A program made the translations under genes and the position numbers. A stretch of 64,000 nucleotides of DNA, taken from assembly GCA_900753405.1 (NCBI GenBank), contig CAADYZ010000018.1:35192-99191 (forward strand), read 5' to 3'. Shown here piece by piece: positions 1 to 9,726 of this stretch (within the stretch, counting starts at the first letter, position 1; every line of letters begins with the position of its first letter). This DNA is from Campylobacteraceae bacterium. GTDB lineage: Bacteria > Campylobacterota > Campylobacteria > Campylobacterales > Campylobacteraceae. The notes beneath the pieces are model-generated. The model was not told where the DNA came from and made no database searches. It saw nothing but the letters and a program-made list of their open reading frames with translations.

Positions 1-731
1 ACTACAATGACGAGTTGTTCTACGGCGCGTTTTTTGAAGGCGGCTTTGGCAGTTACGACACATTCAACGACTTTGCCTCAGGCGAGTTAAATGGCGAGGG
101 CAGCTCAACTCACTACGGCTTAGGCGGTTTTGTTAAGGCGTTGTTTGGAGACGATTACGACAACCAAATCCAAGCTAGCGTGCGTGTGGGTATGCTCTCA
201 AACAAATTTGACGCCACACTCAACGAACACAACGCCGCACCAGCGCTCGTGGCAAATGATGTGGATATGAGCGGGATGTACTACGGCGCAAGTGCGACCT
301 ATTCACGCAACCTCTACACTTGGGAGAGAGGCAAACTTTGGGCGTATTTTGGCGGTGCTTACACGAATTTAGCGGGGACGGATGTTGAAGTAGGCAAGGA
401 CTCTTTCAGCATTGACGCGGTTAGCTCGTTTGTGCTAAACCTTGGCGCGCGTTACACTCACAGCTTTGACTCGTATTTAGGCGGCTTTGTAAAACTAGGG
501 CTTGAACAAGAGTTGATGGGTGAGAGTGACGGCACAAACAACCGCAACAACTACGCCGTTTCGCAATACTTAGATATGCCGTCATTTAAAGGCACAACGG
601 GCGTTACAGAGTTTGGCGTAAGCTACCGCGCGAAAGAAAACGGCGGCTTTGTCATCGACCTTTCACTCAAAGGCTTGTTTGGTAAAAACAGCGGTTTTGG
701 TGGTAATGTAAAGGCAAATTACCGCTTCTAG
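1..731 (+). CDS. Autotransporter C-terminal beta-barrel (5' truncated by window edge)
   Basis: The reading frame is open from the first bases of the window and ends at TAG 729-731, so the start and passenger lie outside the window. The visible ~240 residues form an outer-membrane autotransporter translocator domain: alternating aromatic/glycine strands (FYGAFFEGGFGSYD, YYGASATYS, LGARYTHSF), the motif GESDGTNN near the end, and a C-terminal aromatic residue (ANYRF) as needed for BAM recognition. The next gene ends in a clearly paralogous barrel with the same GESxGTNN and YRF features. Its role would be to anchor and help export a surface passenger. The passenger's function cannot be seen. An internal TTG at position 15 is not a real start. 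Confidence 0.88.
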   Translation, partial: YNDELFYGAFFEGGFGSYDTFNDFASGELNGEGSSTHYGLGGFVKALFGDDYDNQIQASVRVGMLSNKFDATLNEHNAAPALVANDVDMSGMYYGASATYSRNLYTWERGKLWAYFGGAYTNLAGTDVEVGKDSFSIDAVSSFVLNLGARYTHSFDSYLGGFVKLGLEQELMGESDGTNNRNNYAVSQYLDMPSFKGTTGVTEFGVSYRAKENGGFVIDLSLKGLFGKNSGFGGNVKANYRF

Positions 732-738
732 ACTAGTT

Positions 739-766
739 AAATTCGGTTTTTGCAAAAACCGAATTT
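739..766. repeat. Perfect 28-bp palindrome of the RAATTYG repeat family
   Basis: Arms AAATTCGGTTTTTG and CAAAAACCGAATTT are exact inverted copies with no spacer. It lies 8 bp after the stop codon of the first autotransporter and belongs to the dispersed family found throughout the window. Confidence 0.85.
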
Positions 767-795
767 AGCCTTACACTTTTTTTCATCAGCCTTTC

Positions 796-836
796 ACGCT
801 ACACTTTTAATCATTGAGAGTGTAGCGTTTTTTTTT
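796..836 (+). terminator. Intrinsic terminator of the first autotransporter gene
   Basis: A perfect 10-bp stem (ACGCTACACT at 796-805 with AGTGTAGCGT at 819-828) encloses a 13-nt loop and is followed by a run of nine T residues (828-836). This is a textbook Rho-independent terminator. Confidence 0.9.
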
Positions 837-1438
837 AACTAACTTTCATTTTGTTTTTAATTTCTGCTAGCATTTTTTTTGTTTGCTTAAACTTCTCATT
901 GTAAAAGTTTTACGCCGTTTGGTGAATGTGCTTTCTAACCGCCAAATCCTCTAAAACCGCCCTTTAACAAAGCCTTGAAAAATGTCAAAACCAAATTTGA
1001 TTTTAACATTTTAAGAGCTTTACGCGCCGCCGCCACAAGCCCAAACAAGTGTTTCAAAATTTCACATTCAGCGTTTTTAACCGCTTGCGCCGCTACCGCG
1101 TTTGAGCGAAGTTAAACTAAAAGTTACAAAAAGGTTAAAAAATGGAATTTACAATTTACAAAATTACCATTTTAGTCCCTACAAAACGCATTTTCTGCTA
1201 AACCGAGCTGCTAAAAAACGCCGTCAAAGCCCGCAAAAGCGTGGTTTTCACTTGTCCCAACTAAGATCAAAACCACAAATTTCAAATTTGTTTTGCAAAA
1301 ACCAAATTTGACGACTTTTGACACACTTTTAGTTTTTTACAAAGCTGGTTTTAAGGTTTTGTTTAGTGTTGGTTTAACTTTTTGTAACTTTTTTACCAAA
1401 AGTGTTACAAAATGTTTGCAACTTTTACCAAAAAAGGT

Positions 1439-1444
1439 TAAAAT
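1439..1444 (+). promoter_or_regulatory. Candidate -10 box (TAAAAT) of the large autotransporter gene
   Basis: TAAAAT lies about 75 bp before the start codon, inside an A/T-rich tract typical of campylobacterial sigma-70 promoters, which rely on the -10 element. A ribosome-binding site AAGGGG at 1508-1513 precedes the ATG at 1519. No experimental support. Confidence 0.35.
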
Positions 1445-1518
1445 AAGCTAATTTTAAAGTAATTAAACTAAAATGTAAAGTTTAAATTTTTGAAATTTAC
1501 TTTTTTTAAGGGGTTTTT

Positions 1519-4500
1519 ATGCGTGTAAAGTCAGGCAAAAAGGTAGCTACAAAGCTAAAAAAAGAAGCGTTAGTTGCAAATAACGCTTCTTTTGGTGAGG
1601 GGCAAAACGCGTTTAAGAGTGGGGCGAAAATTTTCGTCAAAAACTCAAAAAGCGTTGAGAGTAACGGGTTGGAGACAAGCGAGGTTTTTGGGGCGTTGTC
1701 TCACACTTCAAAAAGCGTGGTCGCTACGCTAGGTTTAGCAGCAGTTGCGTTAAGTGGAGCGAGTGCAGAAGCGTTTAACGCAACAGGCGTAGCGAACATT
1801 AGTAACACCACAAACGGCGGCAAAAATGTTACGATCGAAAATGAAGAGGTTGATGGCAACATCTACGGCTCAAACTTCACAAACAGCTCAAACAACTCAG
1901 TTACGCTTAAAAATGTCACCACAAAAGCTAACGGAACGCAAGAGGGCTCGGTTTGGGGTGGGAATTTCAGTGTGGCTAACAGTAGTGTGGATAACATTAG
2001 TGGCGACTCAATCGGCAACATCATCAACATCACAGACGGTAGCGTCATCAACGGCTCAGTCATCGGCGGTGCAAGCGTTAATGGCACAAATACGCAAATT
2101 AACTACACAGGCGGCGACAAGGGCGCAAGCAGCAACCAAGTTTTCATCACAGGCACAGCGGACAAAAAAGTTGAAGTCAAAAGTGGCGTTTTTGGCGGTG
2201 CGGGCGCTGGAAAGACGGTTGCAAACAACAACACCATCACACTTGAATATGTCAATGTCTCAGGCGCGACTCAAAACACGAGCTTTTTAAACCAAAGCGT
2301 CCAGCTTGAAGTTGCTGGTACGGTTTTGGGTGGTGTTACTTACGGCGTAGCAGGCGTTGCAAACAACAAAATCACCGCCAAACACAGCAACATCAACGGC
2401 TCACTCATCGGCGGTGGCGCGCTTAACGGCTTTTTGGAAAACAACTCGATCTATGCTGAGAATACGACAATCGGCGGTAATGTTTATGGTGGTTACAACA
2501 ACATCAACATCAACGGCACTGGCACGGTGAATAGCTCAGGCAAAGTGAATGACACTTTCCAAAACAACAACTCGTATGTCAAAGGCTCAAATGTTACACT
2601 GCATAATGTCAATGTCACGGGCGGAACGGACTACAAACTTCTACTTCTAGGCTTTCAGTTTAACACAGAAGGCAATATCTTTGGCGGTGTCGCAGGTTCG
2701 CTTTCAGCAACGGGGAATAATGTAACCATCACAGGCAACTCAACCATCCACGGCATCGTAGTTGGCGGTGGGTCGTTTGGTGGATATGTTGGCTCTTTTG
2801 CAAACGCGCAAAGAGACAACAGTTCAACAGATGCGGTCAATAGCACAACTTACACTAACATTAGTTTCAAAGACGAGAGACGAAACATTGTTAATATCAC
2901 AGGCGAGAAAAGCGCAGACGGCTCTTACAGCGTGAAGGTCAAAAACGCGGTCATCGGCGGTGTAAATATCGGAAATTCTCAACACATTAACTACACCGCA
3001 AACTCAACCACAAGCGGGATTGACGGTTCAACCGTGAATACTACAACAAATGGCACGCTGTTGCGCCATGTCGGTGTTCTTGGCAACTATGTTTTCCTTA
3101 AAAATGTCAATGTCTCGGGTGAGACGCGAAACGCAACTTTTGCAAGCCGACTTGTGTTTGAAACGGGCGGTGTTGTCGCAGGCGGTCTTAACTACGGTAA
3201 CGCGAGTTTCATCAAATTCAATGTCGTCCAAGCAGACAACGCGTGGATCGGCGGTACGGTGATCGGCGGTGGTAGCAGCGGTGGTAACGCCTCTGAAAAC
3301 ACGGTTAATCTCACCAACTCGCTTGTAATGGGCTCAATTTACGGCTCTTACAACATCAACGCCTCAGGTGTTGGCACAACCAACGGAAGCGGTGTGGAAC
3401 TGCAAGTCAAGGGTGACGCGTCAAGCTCAGACAAGTCGGTGGTTTATCTAAAAAATGTAACAACCGTTGGTGGAATTAACCACACGCTTTTAGGCAACTT
3501 CATCGTCAGTGAGGGTAATGTCTGGGGCGGACACGCAGGAAAAGGCGGCGCAAGTGACAACAATGTTACGATCATCGACAGCTACATCGGCGGTAGCGTC
3601 TTTGGTGGCGGTTCATACTTTGGTTCAAGCAAGGGCAACTTAGTTAATGTAAGTAAATCTAACATCAGCGGCGGTGTTTTTGGCTCAGTTAGCTACGGCA
3701 CATTTAATGTAACCGAGAGGTTTAAAGGCAACAGCCTCATCCTTGACGGCGTGAATGTCACAGGCAACCGCACGCACTTCACGCTTTTCCAACCAAACGC
3801 AAGCGTGCCGACTGAGAAAAACCCATTTGCCTTGCAAGTTGGTGGTGTCGCCGCAGGCATCATCAACTTCGGTAGCTCAGTTGTGCAAGGAAGATTTAGC
3901 ATAGATAACAATTCGCTTTATGACGCTTCAAAGTCAGACAACAACTTGGCAAGCCTGCTTTTTAACAAAACAGCAACAGGCGTTGAAGTGTCAAATTCGA
4001 ATTTGAAAGAGACTTTGATCACCGCTGGTTCGCTTAACGGCTCGATCTACCGAACAGCGGCAGTTGTGACAAACACAACCGTTGGTGGTAACATCTACGG
4101 CGCGTTTAACATCGACCCACGCGGTAACTACACCGCTGCGACAGACACGGTAGCAGGCGGTTACACTTCAAATGTTTCGTCACACTTTGCTAACCACTTA
4201 GCACTAAGCGGCGTTGAAACACAAGGTGGCTCAAACTTCACCTTTGGCGGCGCAAACAGCTCATTTACGCTACACACACAAGGTAATGTCATCGGCTCAT
4301 TCTCGTCAAAAGAAAGCGTTGCTAACACGATTTTCATCAACGACTCAGTCGCTAACAAAAAGAGTGTGATCAACGGCTCAGTGGTCGCCTCAGCTTCACT
4401 TGGTAGCACCTCTTACAACAACCTTGTCTCAGTAAGCGGCATCAACAACGCCACCAGAACGCAGATCAACGGCGGTGTGTTTGGCTCACTTGCCTTCTCA

Positions 4501-7500
4501 AACAGCACTTACGACAAAACCAACATTTCAAAAGCAACTTTTGTCGGCTTAAACTCTAAAAACATCATCGCCGCCTTGACAAATCAACTCGTCTCAAATA
4601 TGTCGATCGGCAACGCAGACACCATCTCAACTAACGAGAATGTGTTTGAAGACTTGTGGAAAAACGGAACGCAAGTTAGACTTAAAAATGTCAATGTAAC
4701 AGGCACAACAGACAACTTGACATTTGGTCGTAAAGAGGCTGGAAACTTTGACGCGGGCGGCGTCATCGCCGCAGCATTTGTCATCGGCAACACTTCGATC
4801 ACTCGCGCAAATGTCGAGCTAGACAATGTTTGGACCGCAGGCAGCATCATCGGCGGTTGGGGCACAGGCGGTGGTGATGTCGGTTTGTTTAACTACTCGT
4901 TTTGGAATAACTCGTCTTGGTTAAACAACACTCAGCAGTGGGCGGCTGGCAACACCTCTGCTGCACCAAACACAAATGACACCATCGGTCGTGGTATCCA
5001 CGCTGTGCAATTTGGTATGTTTGTGAATGTCTCAAACACCTACTCAGGTGGTAATGTCCGCGGTGCGGTAGCAGCAGCTGGCGGTAACGCAGCGGCGTTT
5101 GTTTCGCTTAAAGACAGCCATATTGTCGGCGGTAGTACAAGTGGCGGACAAAGTTTAGGCATCAACATCACCACAAAAGGCGATGTCATCGGTGCAACTT
5201 CGGTTAATGGCAATGCAAGTGCAAATGTGACGATCACCGCTTCAACACAAGGCAGCAAAGACAAGAAAACAAACTCTTCAACCTACATTAAAGGTGATGT
5301 ATTCGGCGCGCTTGCAAGTGGCAACGGCTCAGCTATCAACAGCAATGTGACGATCACAAACGCAACCGTTGGCGGCAAAGTCATCGGCGGTTACGCAAAC
5401 GGCACAGGCAACGCAAGTGGGAATAATGTAACGATCATCAACTCGATCATCAATCAAAACTTTTCAAACGCAGACGGCAGTTCAACTAGCACAAAACTAA
5501 ACGGCGTCTCGAAGGTTAATTCAACCGACAACATCTCAGTCATCGGCGGTTACTCAAAAGACGGCTTTGCGCAAAACAACTCGATCAACATCGTAAATTC
5601 GACAATTTACGGACACATTTGCGTCAGTTACCAAGAGAAAAACCAATACACAAACACTAGCGGACAGAGCGCAAGCGTGGGCGTGAATCAAACTGGAGAT
5701 GTCATTAGCGGTAACGGCCCGATCGACTCAGGCGACATTAAGATCAAAAACTCAGTTTTGATCGGCGGGTCATTCTTGCGTGTGTGCGGTAATGTGAGTG
5801 AGACGATTAGCGGCAACCAAGTTGTGATCGACAGCTCTTATGTGGGTAACAAAAACCTCACAAACGAGACAATCAACAACTCGACGATCACCGACAGCAA
5901 CATCACAGGCAACAACAACACGATCAAAAACAACACGATTGACAAGACAAATGTGTCAAATTCGAATTTGAGTAACAACAACTTCTCAAACTCAAACATC
6001 ACAGACAGCAACATCACAGACAGCAACATCACAGGCTCGAATGTTACAGACTCGAATTTGAGCAAAGACAATGTGACTAACTCAAATGTTACTAACACAA
6101 CGCTTAACAACTCAAATGTTACTAACAACAACATCTCAAACAGCACGGTTAATAACAGCAATGTCACTAACAACACGATCAAAAACAACAGCACGCTTAA
6201 CAACTCGAATGTGACAAACAACAACATCACCGACAGCGTGATCAACAATTCAAATGTTACTGAAAACAATGTCACAAACAGCACGATCAACAACTCAAAT
6301 GTCAGCAACAACAACCTAACAAACACAACGGTTGAAAACTCAAACTTGACAAACGGAACTTTTGTGATGATTAACGCGACTGGCGGGTCGATCTGCGACG
6401 CTAACATCAAAGGCGACAACCTCGCAAACATCTACCTTTGCCGTGACAACATCTCAGAGTCAAACATCACAGACCAAAGCGTTGTTGAGGCGACTAATGT
6501 CACAAACTCAAACATCAGCGACTCAGCGGTGATGAACAGCACATTTAACGGCAGCAACGCTAGCAAGACAAACTTCTCAAACGCTGACATCAACAACTCA
6601 AACCTTAACGGCAGCACAGTTACAGGCGGCAAGCTAAACAACTCAAATGTCACAAACTCGCTGCTTTCAAATTTGACTTTGACAAAAGACAATGTTACTA
6701 ACATTACAAATTCGACTATCGCAAACTCTGTGTTAAACCAAACGAACTTCACGAAGTTGAACTTCACAAACGACACGATTTCGCAAAGCAACATCTCAGA
6801 GTCAAACATCACCGGCGGCGTCATCAACAACGACTCAGCCTCAAACATCAGCGGCAACAACATCAGCAACGCTACGCTAAACAACTTTGTCTTTACTGGT
6901 AGTGCTAACACAAACAACTATACAGGTAACACGATCAACAACTCGACCATCACCAACCCGTTAAGCAACTCGCTTAACGGTAACAACATCACAAACTCAA
7001 ATGTCACTGGGCTTAACGGCACTGGCATTTTCATCAACTTCAACAAAGATGGGCAGACAAATCAACTAGTCAATGTTAAAGACACAAACATCACAATGGG
7101 CGGTGTGTGCAACGCTGGTAACATTTCAAACTCAAACTTTGTTGGCGCGATCATCTGCAACGCAAGCGTTGAGACAAGCAACATCACACAAAGCAGCATC
7201 AGCAACGCAAATGTCACAAGCTCAAACCTTTCTATGAGCCAATACAACAATGTGAATGTCTCAAACTCAAATCTAACTGGCGCGATCAACACAACTGGTG
7301 ACGCGGTTTTAGACAAAGTTACGCTAAGTGGCGTGAATATCAAAGACTCAAATGTCACGGTCGCAAAGGGTGAAAACAACGCGCGTGCAAACATCGTCCT
7401 AGAAAACAACACGGTCATCCAAAACTCAAATTTGACTTTGGTTGAGGCTAACAAAGGCGTAGCAAACGCGACAATCACCGTCTCTGGCGATGTTGAGTTT

Positions 7501-9651
7501 AACAACTCGGTAATCGGCGCGGTCAGCAACCAAAGCAGCGCGTGGTTAAATCTCACCGCAACTGGTAGCGACAAAGGCTTCATCAACGGCAGTATCATCG
7601 GCGCAGAGGCAAAACAAGGCGGCAACGCAACCGCGTTCATCAACGCAACGGGCGCGAATGTCGGCGGCAACATCACAGGCGCAAAAACAAACATTAGTAA
7701 CGCCTACGCAAACATCACCGCAACTGAGGCAAATGTTCAAGGTGCGGTCATCGGCGCGACAACAACGAGCGGAAACGCTGAGGCGTTCATCAGCGCAAAC
7801 GGCGCAAAAAATATCACTAGCGTAATCGGCGCTACAACCGACTCAGGCAACGCAACAGGACACATCAACGCAACAAAAGCCTACATCGCAAACAACATTT
7901 ACGGCGCGGTAACTAAAAACGGTAGCGCTGAGGGCTTCATCCACCTAAACACCTCAATGATCGGCGGTGATGTCATCGGTGCAACGCAAACTGGTGACGG
8001 CGACATCAGCGGTAGCGTAAGGGTTGATGGTAGTGAAGTTGGCGGCAATGTCATCGGCGCTTACTCTAAAAACGGCGGAGACGCAAACAATAGCGTTGTG
8101 ACATTTGGCGCACCAAACAGCACGATCAAAGGCGACATTTACGGCGGTTTGGTGAATGTCAGCACGACTAACGCGACAAAAGATAAATACCACGCTTCAA
8201 ACAACACGGTTAATATCAGCGCGCCACTAAGTGCGGTTAATTCAACGATTTACGGTGGTTTTGTCTCAGTAACTGACGCGGGCAAAAAAGGCGATGTGAT
8301 CAACAACCGACTCATCATCGCTAGCAAAAATGTCGAGGTAAAAGACATTCAAGACTTCCAGTTCATCGACTTTTACCTACCAAAAGACATTCAAGACAAG
8401 GATGTGATGCTTAACCTAAGAGGCGGCGGCAAAACTGACCTTGCAAATGTAAGTTACTCATTTGGCGTAGCTGACGGCATCATAGACGCCTTAGAGCCAG
8501 AAAATGTTAAGAGCCAAATGACCGTTACGCTAATTAGCAAAGCAAACGGCACGCTACTGCTTGCGCCTGAGAGTTTGCAAAACAGGGTTACTTACGGCGG
8601 GCTTTCAAATGTGTATGACCACATTTACAGCCTAGACGCAAACAACCAAAAGCTTGACCTTACGATCAAACGCGGCGTTGGCGCACAACAAAAAGCGGTC
8701 TTTGAAGCAGCACTTGCAGGAGTTGCGCCAGTTGTTCGCAGCCAAGATGTGATCCACGATATGGTATATCGAATGGAGCCAAACGGCGACTTGACAAGTA
8801 GTGATATGCTAACTGGCAACATCGAAGCAGGCAAATTCAAGTCTTACACAGGTTCGTATGTCTCAAACACAAACTTTGGGCTTTCAGTGGGCGTTGGGCG
8901 TAACAGCAATGACGAGTTCTACTACGGCGCATTCCTAGACGCAGGCTTTGGCAGCTATGAGACCTACAATGAGGCTGCAAGAGGGCTTGAAGTAAAAGGC
9001 GGCGGTGATAATATGCACATCGGCGTTGGTGCGTTTGCAAAATGGGCGTTTGGTGCAAACCTTGACTCAACATTCTACACAACAGCGCGCGTTGGTTACT
9101 CAAAACTTGACTTCTGGGCAGACAGCTACAAAAATGGCAACTTCCTACGCCGCGAGGTGGATAGCTCAGACTTCAAGCTTTCACGAATTTACTTTGGCTT
9201 GACAGGCGAGGCAGCTCACCGACTTGGCTCATACTGGTATGACGGCAGCTTTGACGCATTCGCAAGACTCTCTTACCTTGGCGTAACGAGCGATGATGTC
9301 AAGCTTCCTCGCGAGAACTTTACGGTTGATGCGACTCACTCATTGACCGCACGCGTTGGGTTTAGATATACAGAGACTTTGAACGAGGCTTGGACAAGCT
9401 ATATCAGTGCGGCGTTTGAGCGTGAGTTCTTAGGTGAGTCAAGCGGTACGAACAACAAACAAGGCTACGCCTTAACCGACTACATCACCGCACCAACTAT
9501 GAAAGGTAACAGCGGAGTTGGTGAGATCGGCTTTACATACGACACCAAAAACACACAAGACGGCGGCTTTGTCATCAACTTCAAGCTTCTTGGCTCAGTT
9601 GGCACAAACCGCGGTTGGGGCGGCGGCTTTGACCTTAAATATCGCTTCTAA
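1519..9651 (+). CDS. Giant autotransporter adhesin-like protein with pentapeptide-like passenger repeats
   Basis: 2710 residues. The N-terminus has a Lys-rich extension of ~60 residues and then a hydrophobic signal core (VVATLGLAAVALSGASA, residues ~67-83), resembling the extended signal peptides of large autotransporters. The passenger (to ~2430) is Gly/Asn/Ser/Thr/Val-rich with solenoid rungs such as IGGNVYGG. From ~1445 to ~1835 it becomes a pentapeptide-like repeat of the form S-N-V-T-N. About a dozen D/E-x-N-x-S/T sequons are present. Only six cysteines are seen, in close pairs. Residues ~2440-2710 form the beta-barrel (FYYGAFLDAGFGSYE, GESSGTNN, C-terminal YRF), paralogous to the preceding gene. 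AAGGGG at 1508-1513 supports the ATG. Expected location is the cell surface. An adhesin or aggregation role is inference from fold and size only. Long antisense frames inside it are composition shadows. Confidence 0.9.
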   Translation: MRVKSGKKVATKLKKEALVANNASFGEGQNAFKSGAKIFVKNSKSVESNGLETSEVFGALSHTSKSVVATLGLAAVALSGASAEAFNATGVANISNTTNGGKNVTIENEEVDGNIYGSNFTNSSNNSVTLKNVTTKANGTQEGSVWGGNFSVANSSVDNISGDSIGNIINITDGSVINGSVIGGASVNGTNTQINYTGGDKGASSNQVFITGTADKKVEVKSGVFGGAGAGKTVANNNTITLEYVNVSGATQNTSFLNQSVQLEVAGTVLGGVTYGVAGVANNKITAKHSNINGSLIGGGALNGFLENNSIYAENTTIGGNVYGGYNNININGTGTVNSSGKVNDTFQNNNSYVKGSNVTLHNVNVTGGTDYKLLLLGFQFNTEGNIFGGVAGSLSATGNNVTITGNSTIHGIVVGGGSFGGYVGSFANAQRDNSSTDAVNSTTYTNISFKDERRNIVNITGEKSADGSYSVKVKNAVIGGVNIGNSQHINYTANSTTSGIDGSTVNTTTNGTLLRHVGVLGNYVFLKNVNVSGETRNATFASRLVFETGGVVAGGLNYGNASFIKFNVVQADNAWIGGTVIGGGSSGGNASENTVNLTNSLVMGSIYGSYNINASGVGTTNGSGVELQVKGDASSSDKSVVYLKNVTTVGGINHTLLGNFIVSEGNVWGGHAGKGGASDNNVTIIDSYIGGSVFGGGSYFGSSKGNLVNVSKSNISGGVFGSVSYGTFNVTERFKGNSLILDGVNVTGNRTHFTLFQPNASVPTEKNPFALQVGGVAAGIINFGSSVVQGRFSIDNNSLYDASKSDNNLASLLFNKTATGVEVSNSNLKETLITAGSLNGSIYRTAAVVTNTTVGGNIYGAFNIDPRGNYTAATDTVAGGYTSNVSSHFANHLALSGVETQGGSNFTFGGANSSFTLHTQGNVIGSFSSKESVANTIFINDSVANKKSVINGSVVASASLGSTSYNNLVSVSGINNATRTQINGGVFGSLAFSNSTYDKTNISKATFVGLNSKNIIAALTNQLVSNMSIGNADTISTNENVFEDLWKNGTQVRLKNVNVTGTTDNLTFGRKEAGNFDAGGVIAAAFVIGNTSITRANVELDNVWTAGSIIGGWGTGGGDVGLFNYSFWNNSSWLNNTQQWAAGNTSAAPNTNDTIGRGIHAVQFGMFVNVSNTYSGGNVRGAVAAAGGNAAAFVSLKDSHIVGGSTSGGQSLGINITTKGDVIGATSVNGNASANVTITASTQGSKDKKTNSSTYIKGDVFGALASGNGSAINSNVTITNATVGGKVIGGYANGTGNASGNNVTIINSIINQNFSNADGSSTSTKLNGVSKVNSTDNISVIGGYSKDGFAQNNSINIVNSTIYGHICVSYQEKNQYTNTSGQSASVGVNQTGDVISGNGPIDSGDIKIKNSVLIGGSFLRVCGNVSETISGNQVVIDSSYVGNKNLTNETINNSTITDSNITGNNNTIKNNTIDKTNVSNSNLSNNNFSNSNITDSNITDSNITGSNVTDSNLSKDNVTNSNVTNTTLNNSNVTNNNISNSTVNNSNVTNNTIKNNSTLNNSNVTNNNITDSVINNSNVTENNVTNSTINNSNVSNNNLTNTTVENSNLTNGTFVMINATGGSICDANIKGDNLANIYLCRDNISESNITDQSVVEATNVTNSNISDSAVMNSTFNGSNASKTNFSNADINNSNLNGSTVTGGKLNNSNVTNSLLSNLTLTKDNVTNITNSTIANSVLNQTNFTKLNFTNDTISQSNISESNITGGVINNDSASNISGNNISNATLNNFVFTGSANTNNYTGNTINNSTITNPLSNSLNGNNITNSNVTGLNGTGIFINFNKDGQTNQLVNVKDTNITMGGVCNAGNISNSNFVGAIICNASVETSNITQSSISNANVTSSNLSMSQYNNVNVSNSNLTGAINTTGDAVLDKVTLSGVNIKDSNVTVAKGENNARANIVLENNTVIQNSNLTLVEANKGVANATITVSGDVEFNNSVIGAVSNQSSAWLNLTATGSDKGFINGSIIGAEAKQGGNATAFINATGANVGGNITGAKTNISNAYANITATEANVQGAVIGATTTSGNAEAFISANGAKNITSVIGATTDSGNATGHINATKAYIANNIYGAVTKNGSAEGFIHLNTSMIGGDVIGATQTGDGDISGSVRVDGSEVGGNVIGAYSKNGGDANNSVVTFGAPNSTIKGDIYGGLVNVSTTNATKDKYHASNNTVNISAPLSAVNSTIYGGFVSVTDAGKKGDVINNRLIIASKNVEVKDIQDFQFIDFYLPKDIQDKDVMLNLRGGGKTDLANVSYSFGVADGIIDALEPENVKSQMTVTLISKANGTLLLAPESLQNRVTYGGLSNVYDHIYSLDANNQKLDLTIKRGVGAQQKAVFEAALAGVAPVVRSQDVIHDMVYRMEPNGDLTSSDMLTGNIEAGKFKSYTGSYVSNTNFGLSVGVGRNSNDEFYYGAFLDAGFGSYETYNEAARGLEVKGGGDNMHIGVGAFAKWAFGANLDSTFYTTARVGYSKLDFWADSYKNGNFLRREVDSSDFKLSRIYFGLTGEAAHRLGSYWYDGSFDAFARLSYLGVTSDDVKLPRENFTVDATHSLTARVGFRYTETLNEAWTSYISAAFEREFLGESSGTNNKQGYALTDYITAPTMKGNSGVGEIGFTYDTKNTQDGGFVINFKLLGSVGTNRGWGGGFDLKYRF
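5850..7020 (+). repeat. Pentapeptide (15-nt) repeat region inside the autotransporter gene
   Basis: The translated region repeats with period five: position 1 is S/N, position 2 N/T, position 3 V/I/L, position 4 T/S/N and position 5 N, for example SNVTN-NNISN-STVNN. This fits the A(D/N)LxX pentapeptide-repeat pattern, with V/I/L as the central hydrophobic residue. The densest block is ~5850-6360, and a looser block is ~6450-7020. At DNA level many 15-mers are near-identical (AACTCAAATGTTACT-type), so in-frame slippage or recombination could change the repeat number. Confidence 0.75.
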
Positions 9652-9666
9652 TTAAGCCCCTTTTAA

Positions 9667-9705
9667 GCCAAATTCGAGTTGTCAAATTCGAATTTGGCTT
9701 TTTTT
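9667..9705 (+). terminator. Intrinsic terminator built from the dispersed repeat
   Basis: An 11-bp perfect stem (GCCAAATTCGA at 9667-9677 with TCGAATTTGGC at 9688-9698), a 10-nt loop and seven T residues (9699-9705) lie directly after the large autotransporter. The stem sequence is a copy of the RAATTYG repeat, showing that the family can serve as a terminator. Confidence 0.88.
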
Positions 9706-9726
9706 ATGCTGAAAAAAAGGTTGTAA

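Larger units (their letters stand above)
732..1518. other. Gene-free spacer between two autotransporter genes
   Basis: This 787-bp spacer holds a palindromic repeat, a strong terminator, two further copies of the RAATTYG-centred repeat (near 983-1008 and 1270-1310) and the promoter region of the next gene. A 69-codon frame from a TTG at 1102 shows no ribosome-binding site and no recognisable composition, and I do not consider it a gene. Just upstream of the promoter (1381-1440) there are two similar words, TAACTTTTTTACC and CAACTTTTACC, that could be an operator. This is only a suggestion. Confidence 0.6.

Noticed and set aside
1102..1311. A 69-codon plus-strand frame between the two autotransporters
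   Set aside because: TTG start, no ribosome-binding site, runs through repeat DNA, and contains no known motif.
5838..7694. Long minus-strand open frames (up to ~210 codons) inside the autotransporter gene
   Set aside because: They have hydrophobic, repetitive composition that mirrors the N/S/T/V-rich plus-strand protein, no ribosome-binding sites, and no recognisable motif.
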